Of a DNA stretch of 64,000 nucleotides, positions 1 through 7,985 are shown piece after piece. Under the pieces are notes generated by a model. The model did not search any database. It saw only the letters and a list, made by a program, of their open reading frames with translations, and had not been told where the DNA came from. This DNA is from Jingyaoa shaoxingensis. GTDB taxonomy: Bacteria; Bacillota; Clostridia; Lachnospirales; Lachnospiraceae. The translations under genes and the position numbers were made by a program. Within the stretch, counting starts at the first letter, position 1, and each line of letters opens with the position of its first letter. Where the stretch lies: positions 62,001 to 126,000 of the forward strand of contig NZ_JACRSZ010000001.1 in NCBI RefSeq assembly GCF_014385005.1, read 5' to 3'.

Positions 1-1097
1 TCCAGATTACTTTTTATAATCTTTTTGATATTCCCCATTCGGTATAATACGGTATTCCGATGTGTATAAAGCTCCCCTGCTACAGCCTGTATGCTCCCAT
101 TATGTTTCAGATAAGACTGTAGTGTCTCCACGTAACCGGCGCGATGTTCCCTGTCATAGTCTTCTAATGCCGCCAGACGTTCTGTCCACATTTCCTGTAA
201 GATCTCCGGATCCCCAACCGTATAGAGAAGACGGTACAGTCCACATTCATCAAACTTCACCACAGGCTGTTTTCGTGTCATTGCCATATGTACTGCTGCT
301 TTCGCCCTCTGATAACTGACTGCCAGATGTGCCACATCCAGACGCCTGCTTCCGATTCCCACATACAGCTTCAGCCCTGGCATACGCCGATTTGCACGCC
401 GGATCGTTCCTTCAGCCAGCTGGTACAGAAATTCTTCCGGAACTGCATTGGCCACCAGAACAAAATCTGAATTATAGTAAAAAAAGCTGGCATTGTGGGT
501 GATCTCTTCCAGATACACCTGAATGCGGTAAGACAATTTCTTACGTTCCACCGTATCCATAGCATCCAGTCCCTCACATGTCAATAGCAGCACTTGAAAA
601 CTTCCATCCACATCAAAATACTGCAGCAGTTCTTTCCGGTAAGATTCCTGATTATCTGGTGTCTCAATAGCTGAAATCAGTGCCGACATGATCTGTTCAT
701 CAGCATTATCCTGTAAAAATACGCGAATACTGAAATCTTTTATCATATCCGACAGATGTACCTCCCATGGTACAGTCAGAAGCGGCAGATCATTTTCATC
801 ACAGTACGCCTTTAATTCTTCCGGCACTTCAAAAATATACTGTCCCACGTTGATGATTAACCCCGATGCATGATGCCGGTTCAGCTGCCGTGCCAGATAC
901 ATCCAGTCCTCTTTCTCCGGAAATCCCAGTCCTGTCGTTACTGCCAGTTCTTTTCCCCAGAAGTTCTGTATAATTGTAGTATCTTCCAGAAGATGCACCC
1001 AGCTTATGGAATTGGACCATCCTTTCCTGCCCGCAAGGAACTGCATCTCATATCGTTTTTCTGCAATCAGAACCATATCTTCAATCGTAAAACTCAT
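1..1097 (-). CDS. PucR-family transcriptional regulator (3' end outside window)
   Basis: About 365 codons are visible, beginning with ATG at 1097 behind GGAGGAAGGG; the reading frame runs off the left edge. The N-terminal part (MSFTIEDMVLIAEKRYEMQF) resembles the PucR N-terminal sensor domain. The last visible residues contain THRNTVLYRM, the signature of the C-terminal PucR helix-turn-helix. Known members regulate purine, polyamine or amino-acid catabolism; the effector cannot be read from the sequence. A perfect-arm palindrome overlaps its likely -10 element, so autoregulation is possible (inference). It is divergent from the small ORF at 1314. The family assignment is fairly sure, the specific role unknown. 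Confidence 0.85.
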   Translation of the reverse strand, partial: MSFTIEDMVLIAEKRYEMQFLAGRKGWSNSISWVHLLEDTTIIQNFWGKELAVTTGLGFPEKEDWMYLARQLNRHHASGLIINVGQYIFEVPEELKAYCDENDLPLLTVPWEVHLSDMIKDFSIRVFLQDNADEQIMSALISAIETPDNQESYRKELLQYFDVDGSFQVLLLTCEGLDAMDTVERKKLSYRIQVYLEEITHNASFFYYNSDFVLVANAVPEEFLYQLAEGTIRRANRRMPGLKLYVGIGSRRLDVAHLAVSYQRAKAAVHMAMTRKQPVVKFDECGLYRLLYTVGDPEILQEMWTERLAALEDYDREHRAGYVETLQSYLKHNGSIQAVAGELYTHRNTVLYRMGNIKKIIKSNL

Positions 1098-1180
1098 ATG
1101 TCCCTTCCTCCTTTTTCTCACCTCAGACCAGTTATGGACATTTTTCATTTCTTTTTGCCAATTATCCCTAATTGTATTTC

Positions 1181-1205
1181 ATTATAGCACAATTTGTGCT
1201 GTCAA
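1181..1205 (-). promoter_or_regulatory. -10 element and palindromic operator candidate of the pucR-like gene
   Basis: On the minus strand a perfect TATAAT (1181-1186) abuts the palindrome AGCACAAATTGTGCT (1186-1200; 7-base arms around one base), and a TTGACA hexamer lies at 1200-1205. The two hexamers are only 13 bases apart, too close for a normal sigma-A promoter, so the true -35 may be another sequence and the palindrome is more likely a regulator site overlapping the promoter. Seen in sequence; function inferred. Confidence 0.45.
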
Positions 1206-1261
1206 CACATATTTATAGCTAGATTTTTAGAATCATCCACCATAGTTTTTCTACTTTTTTG

Positions 1262-1270
1262 TGCTAGAAT
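1262..1270 (+). promoter_or_regulatory. Extended -10 promoter candidate for the small ORF
   Basis: TGCTAGAAT forms an extended -10 (TGnTAGAAT) 44 bases before the small ORF start. No convincing -35 is seen 17 bases upstream. Confidence 0.35.
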
Positions 1271-1313
1271 ATAAGTAGATAAAAAAAGAAAACAAGTTAA
1301 AGGAGGCGAGGTT

Positions 1314-1472
1314 ATGAGATTCATAACTTATACAAATTCTATGGATACTCTTTCTGTACCGGAATGGATCAAGACAGAGCGTTATATGTACTGTGACAAT
1401 TTTGTAAATGATTATATGAAATCTGATCGATTCAGTCTTCTTTCTTTCATAAGAAATCTGTTTCGTAGATAG
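1314..1472 (+). CDS. Small hypothetical protein, 52 aa
   Basis: ATG at 1314 follows AAAGGAGG (1299-1306) at good spacing, giving a 52-residue product that begins MRFITYTNSMDTLSVPEWIK and ends in a basic RNLFRR. No signal peptide, membrane segment or known domain is recognised; it has an aromatic/acidic middle (ERYMYCDNFVNDYMKSDRF). A weak inverted repeat and then a good terminator follow, so it looks like a self-contained monocistronic unit between two regulatory genes. The strong ribosome site is the main reason to believe it is translated. Confidence 0.5.
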   Translation: MRFITYTNSMDTLSVPEWIKTERYMYCDNFVNDYMKSDRFSLLSFIRNLFRR

Positions 1473-1488
1473 GAAGGTGCGGCAACAC

Positions 1489-1510
1489 GTTCTGACTTAA
1501 TATTCAGAAC
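1489..1510 (+). repeat. Inverted repeat downstream of the small ORF
   Basis: GTTCTGA (1489-1495) and TCAGAAC (1504-1510) are perfect 7-base arms around an 8-base AT-rich spacer. It could be an RNA hairpin in the 3' part of the small transcript or a protein site. Confidence 0.35.
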
Positions 1511-1550
1511 TGTCGCGCTGACATCTGTTAATATATACACTCTCTTTCCT

Positions 1551-1588
1551 AAAAGGAGCATCTCATGATCAGGATGCTCCTTTTACCT
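1551..1588 (+). terminator. Intrinsic terminator, probably bidirectional
   Basis: AAAAGGAGCATC (1551-1562) pairs perfectly with GATGCTCCTTTT (1573-1584), with T-rich sequence on the plus side and an A-run in the stem that gives a T-run on the minus side. It lies between the convergent ends of the small ORF and the hybrid kinase gene. Confidence 0.75.
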
Positions 1589-1598
1589 TTTATTAAAA

Positions 1599-4500
1599 TT
1601 ATATCTTCTGTTTACAACTCTCCATAATGGTTTTTTCCACCTGTTCTATCTGGAATGGTTTTGCTATGTGTGCGGTCATACCGGCCGCAAAACATCTTTT
1701 TGCATCTTCCTCAAATGCATTCGCTGTCATGGCAATGATCGGAATTGTTTTTGCATCTGCCCTCTCCATAGCACGAATTGCTTTTGTTGCTGCAATACCA
1801 TCCATAACAGGCATCATGACATCCATCAGTATCGCATCGAATGTTCCCGGAGGATTACTTTTAAAACACTCCACTGCCTGTCTGCCATTTTGGGTAACTG
1901 TAACTTTCGCACCATCATCTGTCAGCAGCATTTCCACAATTTCGGCATTTAGTTCATTATCCTCAGCAGCCAGCAAATGTAATCCATGGATATCGTATTT
2001 TTCTGCAATTTTCTCTTCCTCTTTCTGTTCCGGTGCAATTTCAAAAGGAATCGTAATGACAAACACAGATCCCACTCCCACCTGACTTGTCACTTCAATG
2101 CTTCCGTGCATCTGTTCAAGCAGCCCTTTCGTGATGGCCATTCCCAGTCCGGTTCCCTGATAAACACTCCGTGCATCTGTTTTTTCCTGTGAAAACGGAT
2201 CAAAAATATGTTCCAGGAACTCCGGACTCATCCCTATACCGGTATCAGAAATCGTCCATCTGTATGTGCAGATTCCATCCTGTACATCTACCACCTCTGT
2301 TACCGTAGTGATCTTTCCTCCCGGTCGGTTATACTTAATACAATTTCCGTAGATATTCAGAAAAATCTGTCTCAGATGCAAAGGACTTCCATATACATAG
2401 GGATACTGGCTTTCCACCTCATTTTTCTCATAAATCCACTGAATTTCTTCTTCTGCTGCCCTGTGAATGATAATGCTCTCAATCTCATAGGCCAGTTCTT
2501 TGAGACAGATATTTTCATGGGTAAGAATAATCTGGCCTTCTTCTATTTTACTCATCTGCAGAACATCATTAATAAGGGAGAGCAGATAATCCGCTGCTAT
2601 CTTCATCTTTTTATGATTTTCCTGTATCAGCATCTTATCATCAAAATGATTCTCATTCATCTTTATCAGACCAATCATACCATTCAGAGGTGTCCTGATA
2701 TCATGACTCATGCGACTGAGAAAATTCGTTTTTGCTCTGCTCTCGGCCCGCATTTCATTGAATGCCGCCTGAAGACGTGCCTGTTCCTGCTCATCCCGTT
2801 CATGTTTCTGTGTAGTATCCTGCAGCAGAACGATTGCATAGATCATCGGTATCTCAGCAAGCATTTCTGTATCAAACACTACCATCCTGGTCATAAGAAC
2901 TGCTTTTTGTACCCAGCGAATACTTCCATCCTCTTCACAGATACAATATTCCACAGATACATGTGTTTCTCCATTTTCAAATCTCTTACGCAGTTTTTCA
3001 CAATTATCTGTCATACAATAACCGGCAATTGTTTCCTTGGTGATTTTTTTCTTATATTCCCAGCAATAATCCTGATAGGAACATGGAAGCGGGTAATCCA
3101 TAAAAAGTTCCCGGCTATTCTGTTCTTTTCCATTCAGTACGATCTTTCTCTCCAGAATATCCTGCGTCAGATTCACGGTATAGATCACATCTGACAATTC
3201 CAGAAGTGCATCCACATAGCTGTCATTTTCCAGAATAGACTGTTTCAGCTGTTCATAATAAAGCTGCAGCTGCTCTTTTACCACCGTATGACCTTCCGAG
3301 TTTTTTCGAATCGTTTCAAATGCCAGGAGAAAATGATGCAGTTGTCTATCATCATCCCAGTCCACCGGAATTAATGTCAGACGGTTATATGTCCCCTTTT
3401 TTCCGGTATCATACTCAAATTCCTGCACATCTTCCTTCGTACACATCTTCTTTTGAAGTTCCGGAATCTGCAGTCCTTTGCGGATATCTGCCTGACAGGA
3501 CTTTTCCATCTGTTCGTCTATAATCTGTTCCGCTGCACTGGAATAAGTACCCTCAGCTGCAAGAAAAAAATTCTCACTGGAACGAATCGTCCGATAAGTA
3601 TCCATCCTGGCATCACAGTACAGACAATCCGAAAAATTACTGCCATGCTGATTAAGCAGTTTTAACAGCTGATACCCCCTGTGTTTTTCTGCTGCAGCCT
3701 CTTCCCGTTTAACATGATTCTTATTTATATACATGTTTTTGTCAGCGTAGTTAAACAACTCTCGCATTGTACTTTCAGGGAAGTCACAGGACAGTGCAAA
3801 ACCTGCTGCATAGCTTAACGGGGTATCCGGATACGCTTTTGATTCCTCTTCCATCTCTCTGCGTACCTTTTCAAGACACTGTGTCATCTGTTCCCTGTCC
3901 AGTCCGTGGGTGACTGCAAGGAATTCATCTCCGCCATATCTTCCAACAAACTGTTCTGCCGGCATAGAAGCCCGCAGGCAGACTGCGAACCTCCTGATAT
4001 AAACATCGCCGGCTTCATGTCCCCTGCTGTCATTAATACGCCGGAGGTTGTTAAGATCAAAACTGCATACACCGGTATCTGCAACCGGTTCTGTCTCATT
4101 CAGCAATTCTTCACATTTATTCTTGTTTGGAAGCCCTGTTGCTTCATCCAGATACACCTTCCGCTGCAACAAACGGTTCATTGCTGCGTATTGTATCGCT
4201 TTGATGAATTCATAACCGATCAGCAGCATCAACACAATAATATCTGCTGTAATATATTTTTCAAGTAATGATAAGGATGTTGCTTTTTTCTGCGAATATT
4301 TTTCAGCCAGACCTGTTGCTTCATCACAGATTAGGAAAAACTCTTCACTTTCTGAAATAATATCTGTATTTTCAGATCCCTTGAATCTCATAAGATAAAT
4401 TTTCTTATACAAGTCGGTGAATTTTTCATCCAGCTCCTGCATTTTATTCTGAAAATCAATATCATTGAGACGTACAAGATTTAATTTATCATTTCCATTG

Positions 4501-4751
4501 CGCAAACCATCAATAAAAGATCTTATCTCATGGATCATCTCGTTTTGCTGCTGCATAGAAACTTCCAGTTTAATGACCCTCTGTGTCTCTCCCCTGACTA
4601 AACCTGTATAATTCACAATACGGGCTGTTCCCTGAATATCAGAAACAATTCCCATCATTATGATAATCAAAATGGCCAGAATAACTGCCAGTATACCAAT
4701 ACTGACCTGAATTATACTGGATTTCTGTTTCTTATTCTTTCCTTTGGGCAT
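1599..4751 (-). CDS. Membrane GGDEF-histidine kinase-receiver hybrid
   Basis: 1050 residues. A transmembrane helix at about 13-36, an extracytoplasmic helical sensor region, and a second helix at about 168-186 come first. A GGDEF domain follows (about 198-345) with an intact YGGDEF motif, then a PAS-like linker. The kinase core has FLSRMSHDIRTPLNG with the phospho-accepting His near 681, an N-box (NIYGNCIKYN), and G boxes DTGIGM and GTGLGMAIT. A C-terminal receiver carries the acceptor Asp in LMDVMMP near 977. Known: such hybrids relay phosphate internally; the GGDEF motif predicts c-di-GMP synthesis unless it acts as a sensor. Ligand and downstream partner are not visible nearby. Start behind GGGGGAAGGAC. 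Confidence 0.9.
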   Translation of the reverse strand: MPKGKNKKQKSSIIQVSIGILAVILAILIIIMMGIVSDIQGTARIVNYTGLVRGETQRVIKLEVSMQQQNEMIHEIRSFIDGLRNGNDKLNLVRLNDIDFQNKMQELDEKFTDLYKKIYLMRFKGSENTDIISESEEFFLICDEATGLAEKYSQKKATSLSLLEKYITADIIVLMLLIGYEFIKAIQYAAMNRLLQRKVYLDEATGLPNKNKCEELLNETEPVADTGVCSFDLNNLRRINDSRGHEAGDVYIRRFAVCLRASMPAEQFVGRYGGDEFLAVTHGLDREQMTQCLEKVRREMEEESKAYPDTPLSYAAGFALSCDFPESTMRELFNYADKNMYINKNHVKREEAAAEKHRGYQLLKLLNQHGSNFSDCLYCDARMDTYRTIRSSENFFLAAEGTYSSAAEQIIDEQMEKSCQADIRKGLQIPELQKKMCTKEDVQEFEYDTGKKGTYNRLTLIPVDWDDDRQLHHFLLAFETIRKNSEGHTVVKEQLQLYYEQLKQSILENDSYVDALLELSDVIYTVNLTQDILERKIVLNGKEQNSRELFMDYPLPCSYQDYCWEYKKKITKETIAGYCMTDNCEKLRKRFENGETHVSVEYCICEEDGSIRWVQKAVLMTRMVVFDTEMLAEIPMIYAIVLLQDTTQKHERDEQEQARLQAAFNEMRAESRAKTNFLSRMSHDIRTPLNGMIGLIKMNENHFDDKMLIQENHKKMKIAADYLLSLINDVLQMSKIEEGQIILTHENICLKELAYEIESIIIHRAAEEEIQWIYEKNEVESQYPYVYGSPLHLRQIFLNIYGNCIKYNRPGGKITTVTEVVDVQDGICTYRWTISDTGIGMSPEFLEHIFDPFSQEKTDARSVYQGTGLGMAITKGLLEQMHGSIEVTSQVGVGSVFVITIPFEIAPEQKEEEKIAEKYDIHGLHLLAAEDNELNAEIVEMLLTDDGAKVTVTQNGRQAVECFKSNPPGTFDAILMDVMMPVMDGIAATKAIRAMERADAKTIPIIAMTANAFEEDAKRCFAAGMTAHIAKPFQIEQVEKTIMESCKQKI

Positions 4752-4892
4752 GTCCTTCCCCCTTTTATTTTATCCTGACTATTTTATTTCGTATCTGTTC
4801 AGTCTCTCCACAAATGCGAAGCCAAAATCCTTATTCTTATTTTACCTCATCTCGTTCCTTCTGCCTACTGTAATTTTTCCTTTACATATAAT

Positions 4893-4919
4893 GATGAGGT
4901 CGTAATCTACGACCCCATC
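4893..4919. terminator. Hairpin after the flavodoxin/remnant region
   Basis: GATGAGGTCGTA (4893-4904) pairs with TACGACCCCATC (4908-4919) with a single mismatch and a 3-base loop. No long T-run follows on either strand, so termination is uncertain. The stop codon of the remnant ORF lies in its loop. Confidence 0.4.
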
Positions 4920-5077
4920 ACCTTTTCCATTTGATTATAAAATAAATAGTTTTTGGTAAAAATAGCCCCTGCTAATGCCAGAGCCAAACCCAGCCCAGAA
5001 TAAAAAAATGCAATAAATATTTCCGGGAATATACCAGCTGCCCGAAATCCGATTTCTCCGCTCATCATACAGGTCAT
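4907..5077 (-). pseudogene. Short membrane-protein-like ORF, probable remnant
   Basis: An open frame from ATG 5077 to TAG 4907 codes for 56 residues. It has a hydrophobic stretch (FIAFFYSGLGLALALAGAIF) and a charged tail (KNYLFYNQMEKVMGS) that look like the C-terminal membrane helix of a larger transporter-type protein. The frame is closed upstream by TAA and no good ribosome site is seen, so a decayed gene end is more likely than a small membrane protein. It directly follows the flavodoxin gene. Low confidence. Confidence 0.3.
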
Positions 5078-5128
5078 AATTAAATATGCTTTCCAATTGT
5101 TTTATACAGGCAAATAAAAAACGGTCCG

Positions 5129-5632
5129 TCATTTCATCATGAGCTTTTTTAATTTTTCGAGATCCTTCATATCCGGATGAGACAAAGCACAATCAAAATT
5201 TTTTATCAAAACATCAAGATTCGCCGGATGTTCTGGATTTTCTTTCATTTTTATATATCGATCACGTACAGATTGAGGCATTTTTCCCTGACACATATAC
5301 TCACCGATGATAACATTACTTGAATCAATAGACTGTTTGACTTGTCCGAGAATCTTTTTAAAATATACATCACTTCCACCAAACCCAGCTGTTCCAAACA
5401 GAAATATCTTCTTATTTTTTAATTGAGATAACAATTCTAATGTCTTATTATCTGCATTCCCCTTGTCAGTCCAAAATCCGATATATAGCAAATCGGATTG
5501 CGGTACCTTTAATTCGTTCGCACCAAAATAATCACACTTATCTTTTGGTAACATTTCATAAATTGTATCAGCCAGTTTCTTAGTATTGCCTGTTAAACTA
5601 CTGAATACTATCGAATAATTTTCCTGCTTCAT
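5129..5632 (-). CDS. Flavodoxin-family protein
   Basis: 167 residues with an N-terminal FMN phosphate loop SLTGNT (residues 12-17) after a beta strand (NYSIVF), and a further loop FLFGTAGFGGSD. Flavodoxins carry electrons through FMN in the cytoplasm. The start is the ATG at 5632, since AGGAGG at 5642-5647 fits it; an in-frame ATG at 5650 overlaps that site and is rejected. Stand-alone flavodoxin-like reductase partners occur in several anaerobe redox operons, but no such partner is adjacent here, so the electron donor and acceptor are unknown. Composition is more AT-rich than most of the window. Confidence 0.8.
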   Translation of the reverse strand: MKQENYSIVFSSLTGNTKKLADTIYEMLPKDKCDYFGANELKVPQSDLLYIGFWTDKGNADNKTLELLSQLKNKKIFLFGTAGFGGSDVYFKKILGQVKQSIDSSNVIIGEYMCQGKMPQSVRDRYIKMKENPEHPANLDVLIKNFDCALSHPDMKDLEKLKKLMMK

Positions 5633-5667
5633 ACCTTGTTGCCTCCTCATATAATCAAGTGCTTTTT

Positions 5668-5673
5668 ATTATA
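5668..5673 (-). promoter_or_regulatory. -10 candidate for the flavodoxin gene
   Basis: A perfect TATAAT on the minus strand lies about 36 bases before the flavodoxin start. A TTGACA further upstream is too distant (26-base spacer), so the -35 is unclear. Confidence 0.3.
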
Positions 5674-5693
5674 CAGGATACTCTTTTTGTTTA

Positions 5694-6785
5694 TTACTCT
5701 GTCAATATAATACATTTTTTTATCAATGCCGTTGTTATCCCACGCCATCCATTTCTGATTAATCTGACACTTAACTCGCACACTGCCGATGCTGTTACTG
5801 TACCTATACACACAAGTGCAATACTCTGCCAGCTGAATTCAGGCATTCCTACTGTATGTCTGATAAGATAGATTACCAAAGTATGGGTTACATATATCAG
5901 CATAGAACTCCGTCCGCACATCTCATACAGTTTCTTCATCCATTTTGTTTTCGGATAATCTTTGGCAAATATAAATGCCAGCAGGATCGCTGTCATATAA
6001 AGCAGCACGACAATGACTGCTCTCCAGCTATATGTATTAATCAGCTGCTCTCTGTTCCGTGCAGACAGGCATATTCCTGTAAGCATACATAAAACAGACA
6101 GAACTGTGCCACCTCTTTTCGCCAGATCTGTAAAATCGTACTTTTTCATTTTTGAATATCCCATATAAGCCATTGATCCACAGGCAAGTCCAGCTATAGC
6201 CCGAAAAAGCAGCAACGGAAGAAAAATTTCATTTTCTCCGATTTTCCAGTATGTCCCAATATTCAAGTACCCTTTGCATCGAATGATCGTTATATACCCA
6301 CCTATTGCAATAAGAATCATACCGATTGATTCATATGTCTCTCTGTGCTTTTTTATATACCAGGATAAAATCAATGTTGCCCAAAGTTGTGCTGTAATAA
6401 ACCAAAGCTGTCCGGATCCGTTTAACCATGTGACATCTTTGACTCCTTTTAAAATATTGGTCAAAAATAAAAGTTCATGAATATGATTAAACATTAACAC
6501 GCCAATATTCTGTCTGGTTACCCAGGCTACCACGATACTCGTCGCAATAAAAGATACGATAATATATGGATAAAAGTTACTTATTTTATTCCATATCAAA
6601 TGTGGTACACTTTCCTCTGGATGTTTTTCAATATGCGCCATTAGTAAAAAACCAGACAATATAAAGAAAAATTCTACGCCAAGACGAAAGTTAGTTTCAA
6701 TCTCCCAAACTCTCAAAATATGGTATACCAAAATAGATACCGCAATCATGAATCGATATCCCTCTATCAGATATGATTTGCCCAT
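5694..6785 (-). CDS. Acyltransferase 3 family membrane protein
   Basis: 363 residues of alternating hydrophobic helices. The N-terminus has a conserved His in LVYHILRVW (residue 22) and the family motif GVEFFFILSGFLL (about 36-48). These are hallmarks of the OafA/WecH type integral membrane O-acyltransferases, which acetylate or succinylate cell-surface sugars or peptidoglycan. The start follows AAAAAAGGGAGAAGGTCA. It stands alone and AT-rich ahead of the flavodoxin; the acceptor could be the wall polymer encoded at 23-52 kb (inference). Confidence 0.85.
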   Translation of the reverse strand: MGKSYLIEGYRFMIAVSILVYHILRVWEIETNFRLGVEFFFILSGFLLMAHIEKHPEESVPHLIWNKISNFYPYIIVSFIATSIVVAWVTRQNIGVLMFNHIHELLFLTNILKGVKDVTWLNGSGQLWFITAQLWATLILSWYIKKHRETYESIGMILIAIGGYITIIRCKGYLNIGTYWKIGENEIFLPLLLFRAIAGLACGSMAYMGYSKMKKYDFTDLAKRGGTVLSVLCMLTGICLSARNREQLINTYSWRAVIVVLLYMTAILLAFIFAKDYPKTKWMKKLYEMCGRSSMLIYVTHTLVIYLIRHTVGMPEFSWQSIALVCIGTVTASAVCELSVRLIRNGWRGITTALIKKCIILTE

Positions 6786-6868
6786 TGACCTTCTCCCTTT
6801 TTTCTATCCTACCACTCAATCTGCTTTTGTTTACTTCTTTTCTTACAAGAATACATGCCAGTAGCTAA

Positions 6869-6907
6869 AAGAAAAGACTTCGTCCCATGCAAGCATAAGA
6901 CGAAGCC
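6869..6907 (-). terminator. Terminator of rplM-rpsI
   Basis: On the minus strand GGCTTCGTC pairs with GACGAAGTC and is followed by TTTTCTTTT, just after rpsI. Confidence 0.85.
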
Positions 6908-6947
6908 TTGGTATTTACCGTCACATGGCTCATTGCCACTGCAAAGA

Positions 6948-7343
6948 TTATCGTTTGCTGAACTGTGGAGCGCGACGAGCTGCTTTGAGACCGTATTTCT
7001 TACGTTCTTTCATACGTGGATCACGTGTTAAGAATCCTGCTTTCTTCAGAACTGGTCTGTACTCAGCGTCTGCCTGAAGTAATGCTCTTGAAATACCATG
7101 TCTGATAGCACCAGCCTGTCCTGTTGTACCACCACCATGAACGTTTACTAAAACGTCAAATTTATCTATTGTCTCTGTAGCTACCAGTGGCTGGCGAACG
7201 ATAACTTTCAGTGTCTCCAGTCCAAGGTACTCATCGATATCTCTTTTATTAATTGTAATCTTACCTGTACCCGGTACAAGGTATACTCTTGCGATAGATT
7301 TTTTTCTTCTTCCGGTTCCATAATATTTAGTAGCCAATGTCAT
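6948..7343 (-). CDS. rpsI: 30S ribosomal protein S9
   Basis: 131 residues of standard length. The N-terminus [20 protein letters not shown], the central [19 protein letters not shown] and the basic C-terminal tail RRAPQFSKR are typical of S9, whose C-terminus reaches the P-site tRNA. It is 11 bases downstream of rplM, with GGAGG before the start; the pair is the usual L13-S9 operon. Confidence 0.98.
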   Translation of the reverse strand: MTLATKYYGTGRRKKSIARVYLVPGTGKITINKRDIDEYLGLETLKVIVRQPLVATETIDKFDVLVNVHGGGTTGQAGAIRHGISRALLQADAEYRPVLKKAGFLTRDPRMKERKKYGLKAARRAPQFSKR

Positions 7344-7354
7344 TTACCTCCTTC

Positions 7355-7783
7355 TTAAAATGTTAAAACTTCTGGCTTCTGAGCCTCATGTCCGTGCTCT
7401 GCACCAGCGTATACGTGAAGTTTTGTCATCATCTGTCTTCCGAGAGGTCCCTTTGGAAGCATTCCCTTAACAGCCAGTTCGATAACTCTTTCTGGTTTCT
7501 TGTTTAACATTTCACGTAAGGTGGTTTCTTTCATTCCGCCTACATAGTCTGAATGACGATAGTAGATCTTCTGATCCAGTTTCTTACCGGTAACTTTGAT
7601 CTTATCAGCGTTGATTACGATTACATAATCACCTGTATCGATATGAGGTGTAAAGATTGCTTTATTTTTTCCACGTAATACTTTTGCTACTTCTGAAGAC
7701 AGACGTCCTAATGTACATCCTGTAGCATCAACTACGTACCATTTTCTGTCAATTGTTGATGGGCTGGCCATAAATGTTTTCAT
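7355..7783 (-). CDS. rplM: 50S ribosomal protein L13
   Basis: 142 residues, full family length. Contains [20 protein letters not shown] near the N-terminus, [16 protein letters not shown] and [12 protein letters not shown], all characteristic of L13, an early-assembly protein of the large subunit. It is first in the operon with rpsI and sits behind a structured leader of about 110 nt, which in Firmicutes is often an autoregulatory L13 site. Confidence 0.98.
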   Translation of the reverse strand: MKTFMASPSTIDRKWYVVDATGCTLGRLSSEVAKVLRGKNKAIFTPHIDTGDYVIVINADKIKVTGKKLDQKIYYRHSDYVGGMKETTLREMLNKKPERVIELAVKGMLPKGPLGRQMMTKLHVYAGAEHGHEAQKPEVLTF

Positions 7784-7897
7784 TGGTTTTCCTCCTTGAA
7801 TAATTAACCTGGCAATGCTGGAAAGTTACATCACCTGCTCTATCGTTAAACACCGTTACCGGGGCTTTGGTTTAGGCGTTAACATTCTTTGTCACAC
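7784..7897 (-). promoter_or_regulatory. rplM leader, probable L13 autoregulatory RNA
   Basis: The transcribed leader holds a long helix in which GTTAACGCC pairs with GGTGTTTAAC around a CCCCGGTAACGG region, followed by a second small hairpin before the ribosome site. Position and the GTTAACGCC...GGTGTTTAAC stem fit the known L13 leader RNAs of Firmicutes, where excess L13 represses its own operon. Identification is by eye; a covariance search would settle it. Confidence 0.6.
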
Positions 7898-7903
7898 TGA
7901 TTC

Positions 7904-7932
7904 ATTATATTATACAGCTTTTCTCGTGTCAA
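7904..7932 (-). promoter_or_regulatory. Sigma-A promoter of rplM-rpsI
   Basis: TTGACA (7927-7932), a 17-base spacer and TATAAT (7904-7909) on the minus strand; a consensus promoter. Confidence 0.9.
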
Positions 7933-7985
7933 CAGTTTTTTTCTCGATTTTCACTGTTTTTTATATATCCCGTAATGTCTGTATT

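Noticed and set aside
2208..3194. 328-codon plus-strand frame inside the hybrid kinase gene
   Set aside because: Antisense to conserved kinase and linker sequence, with a composition unlike real proteins of this genome.
4935..5192. 85-codon minus-strand frame overlapping the end of the flavodoxin gene
   Set aside because: It uses a different frame from the hydrophobic remnant and from the flavodoxin, and has no ribosome site; the remnant frame (4907-5077) reads more like a protein.
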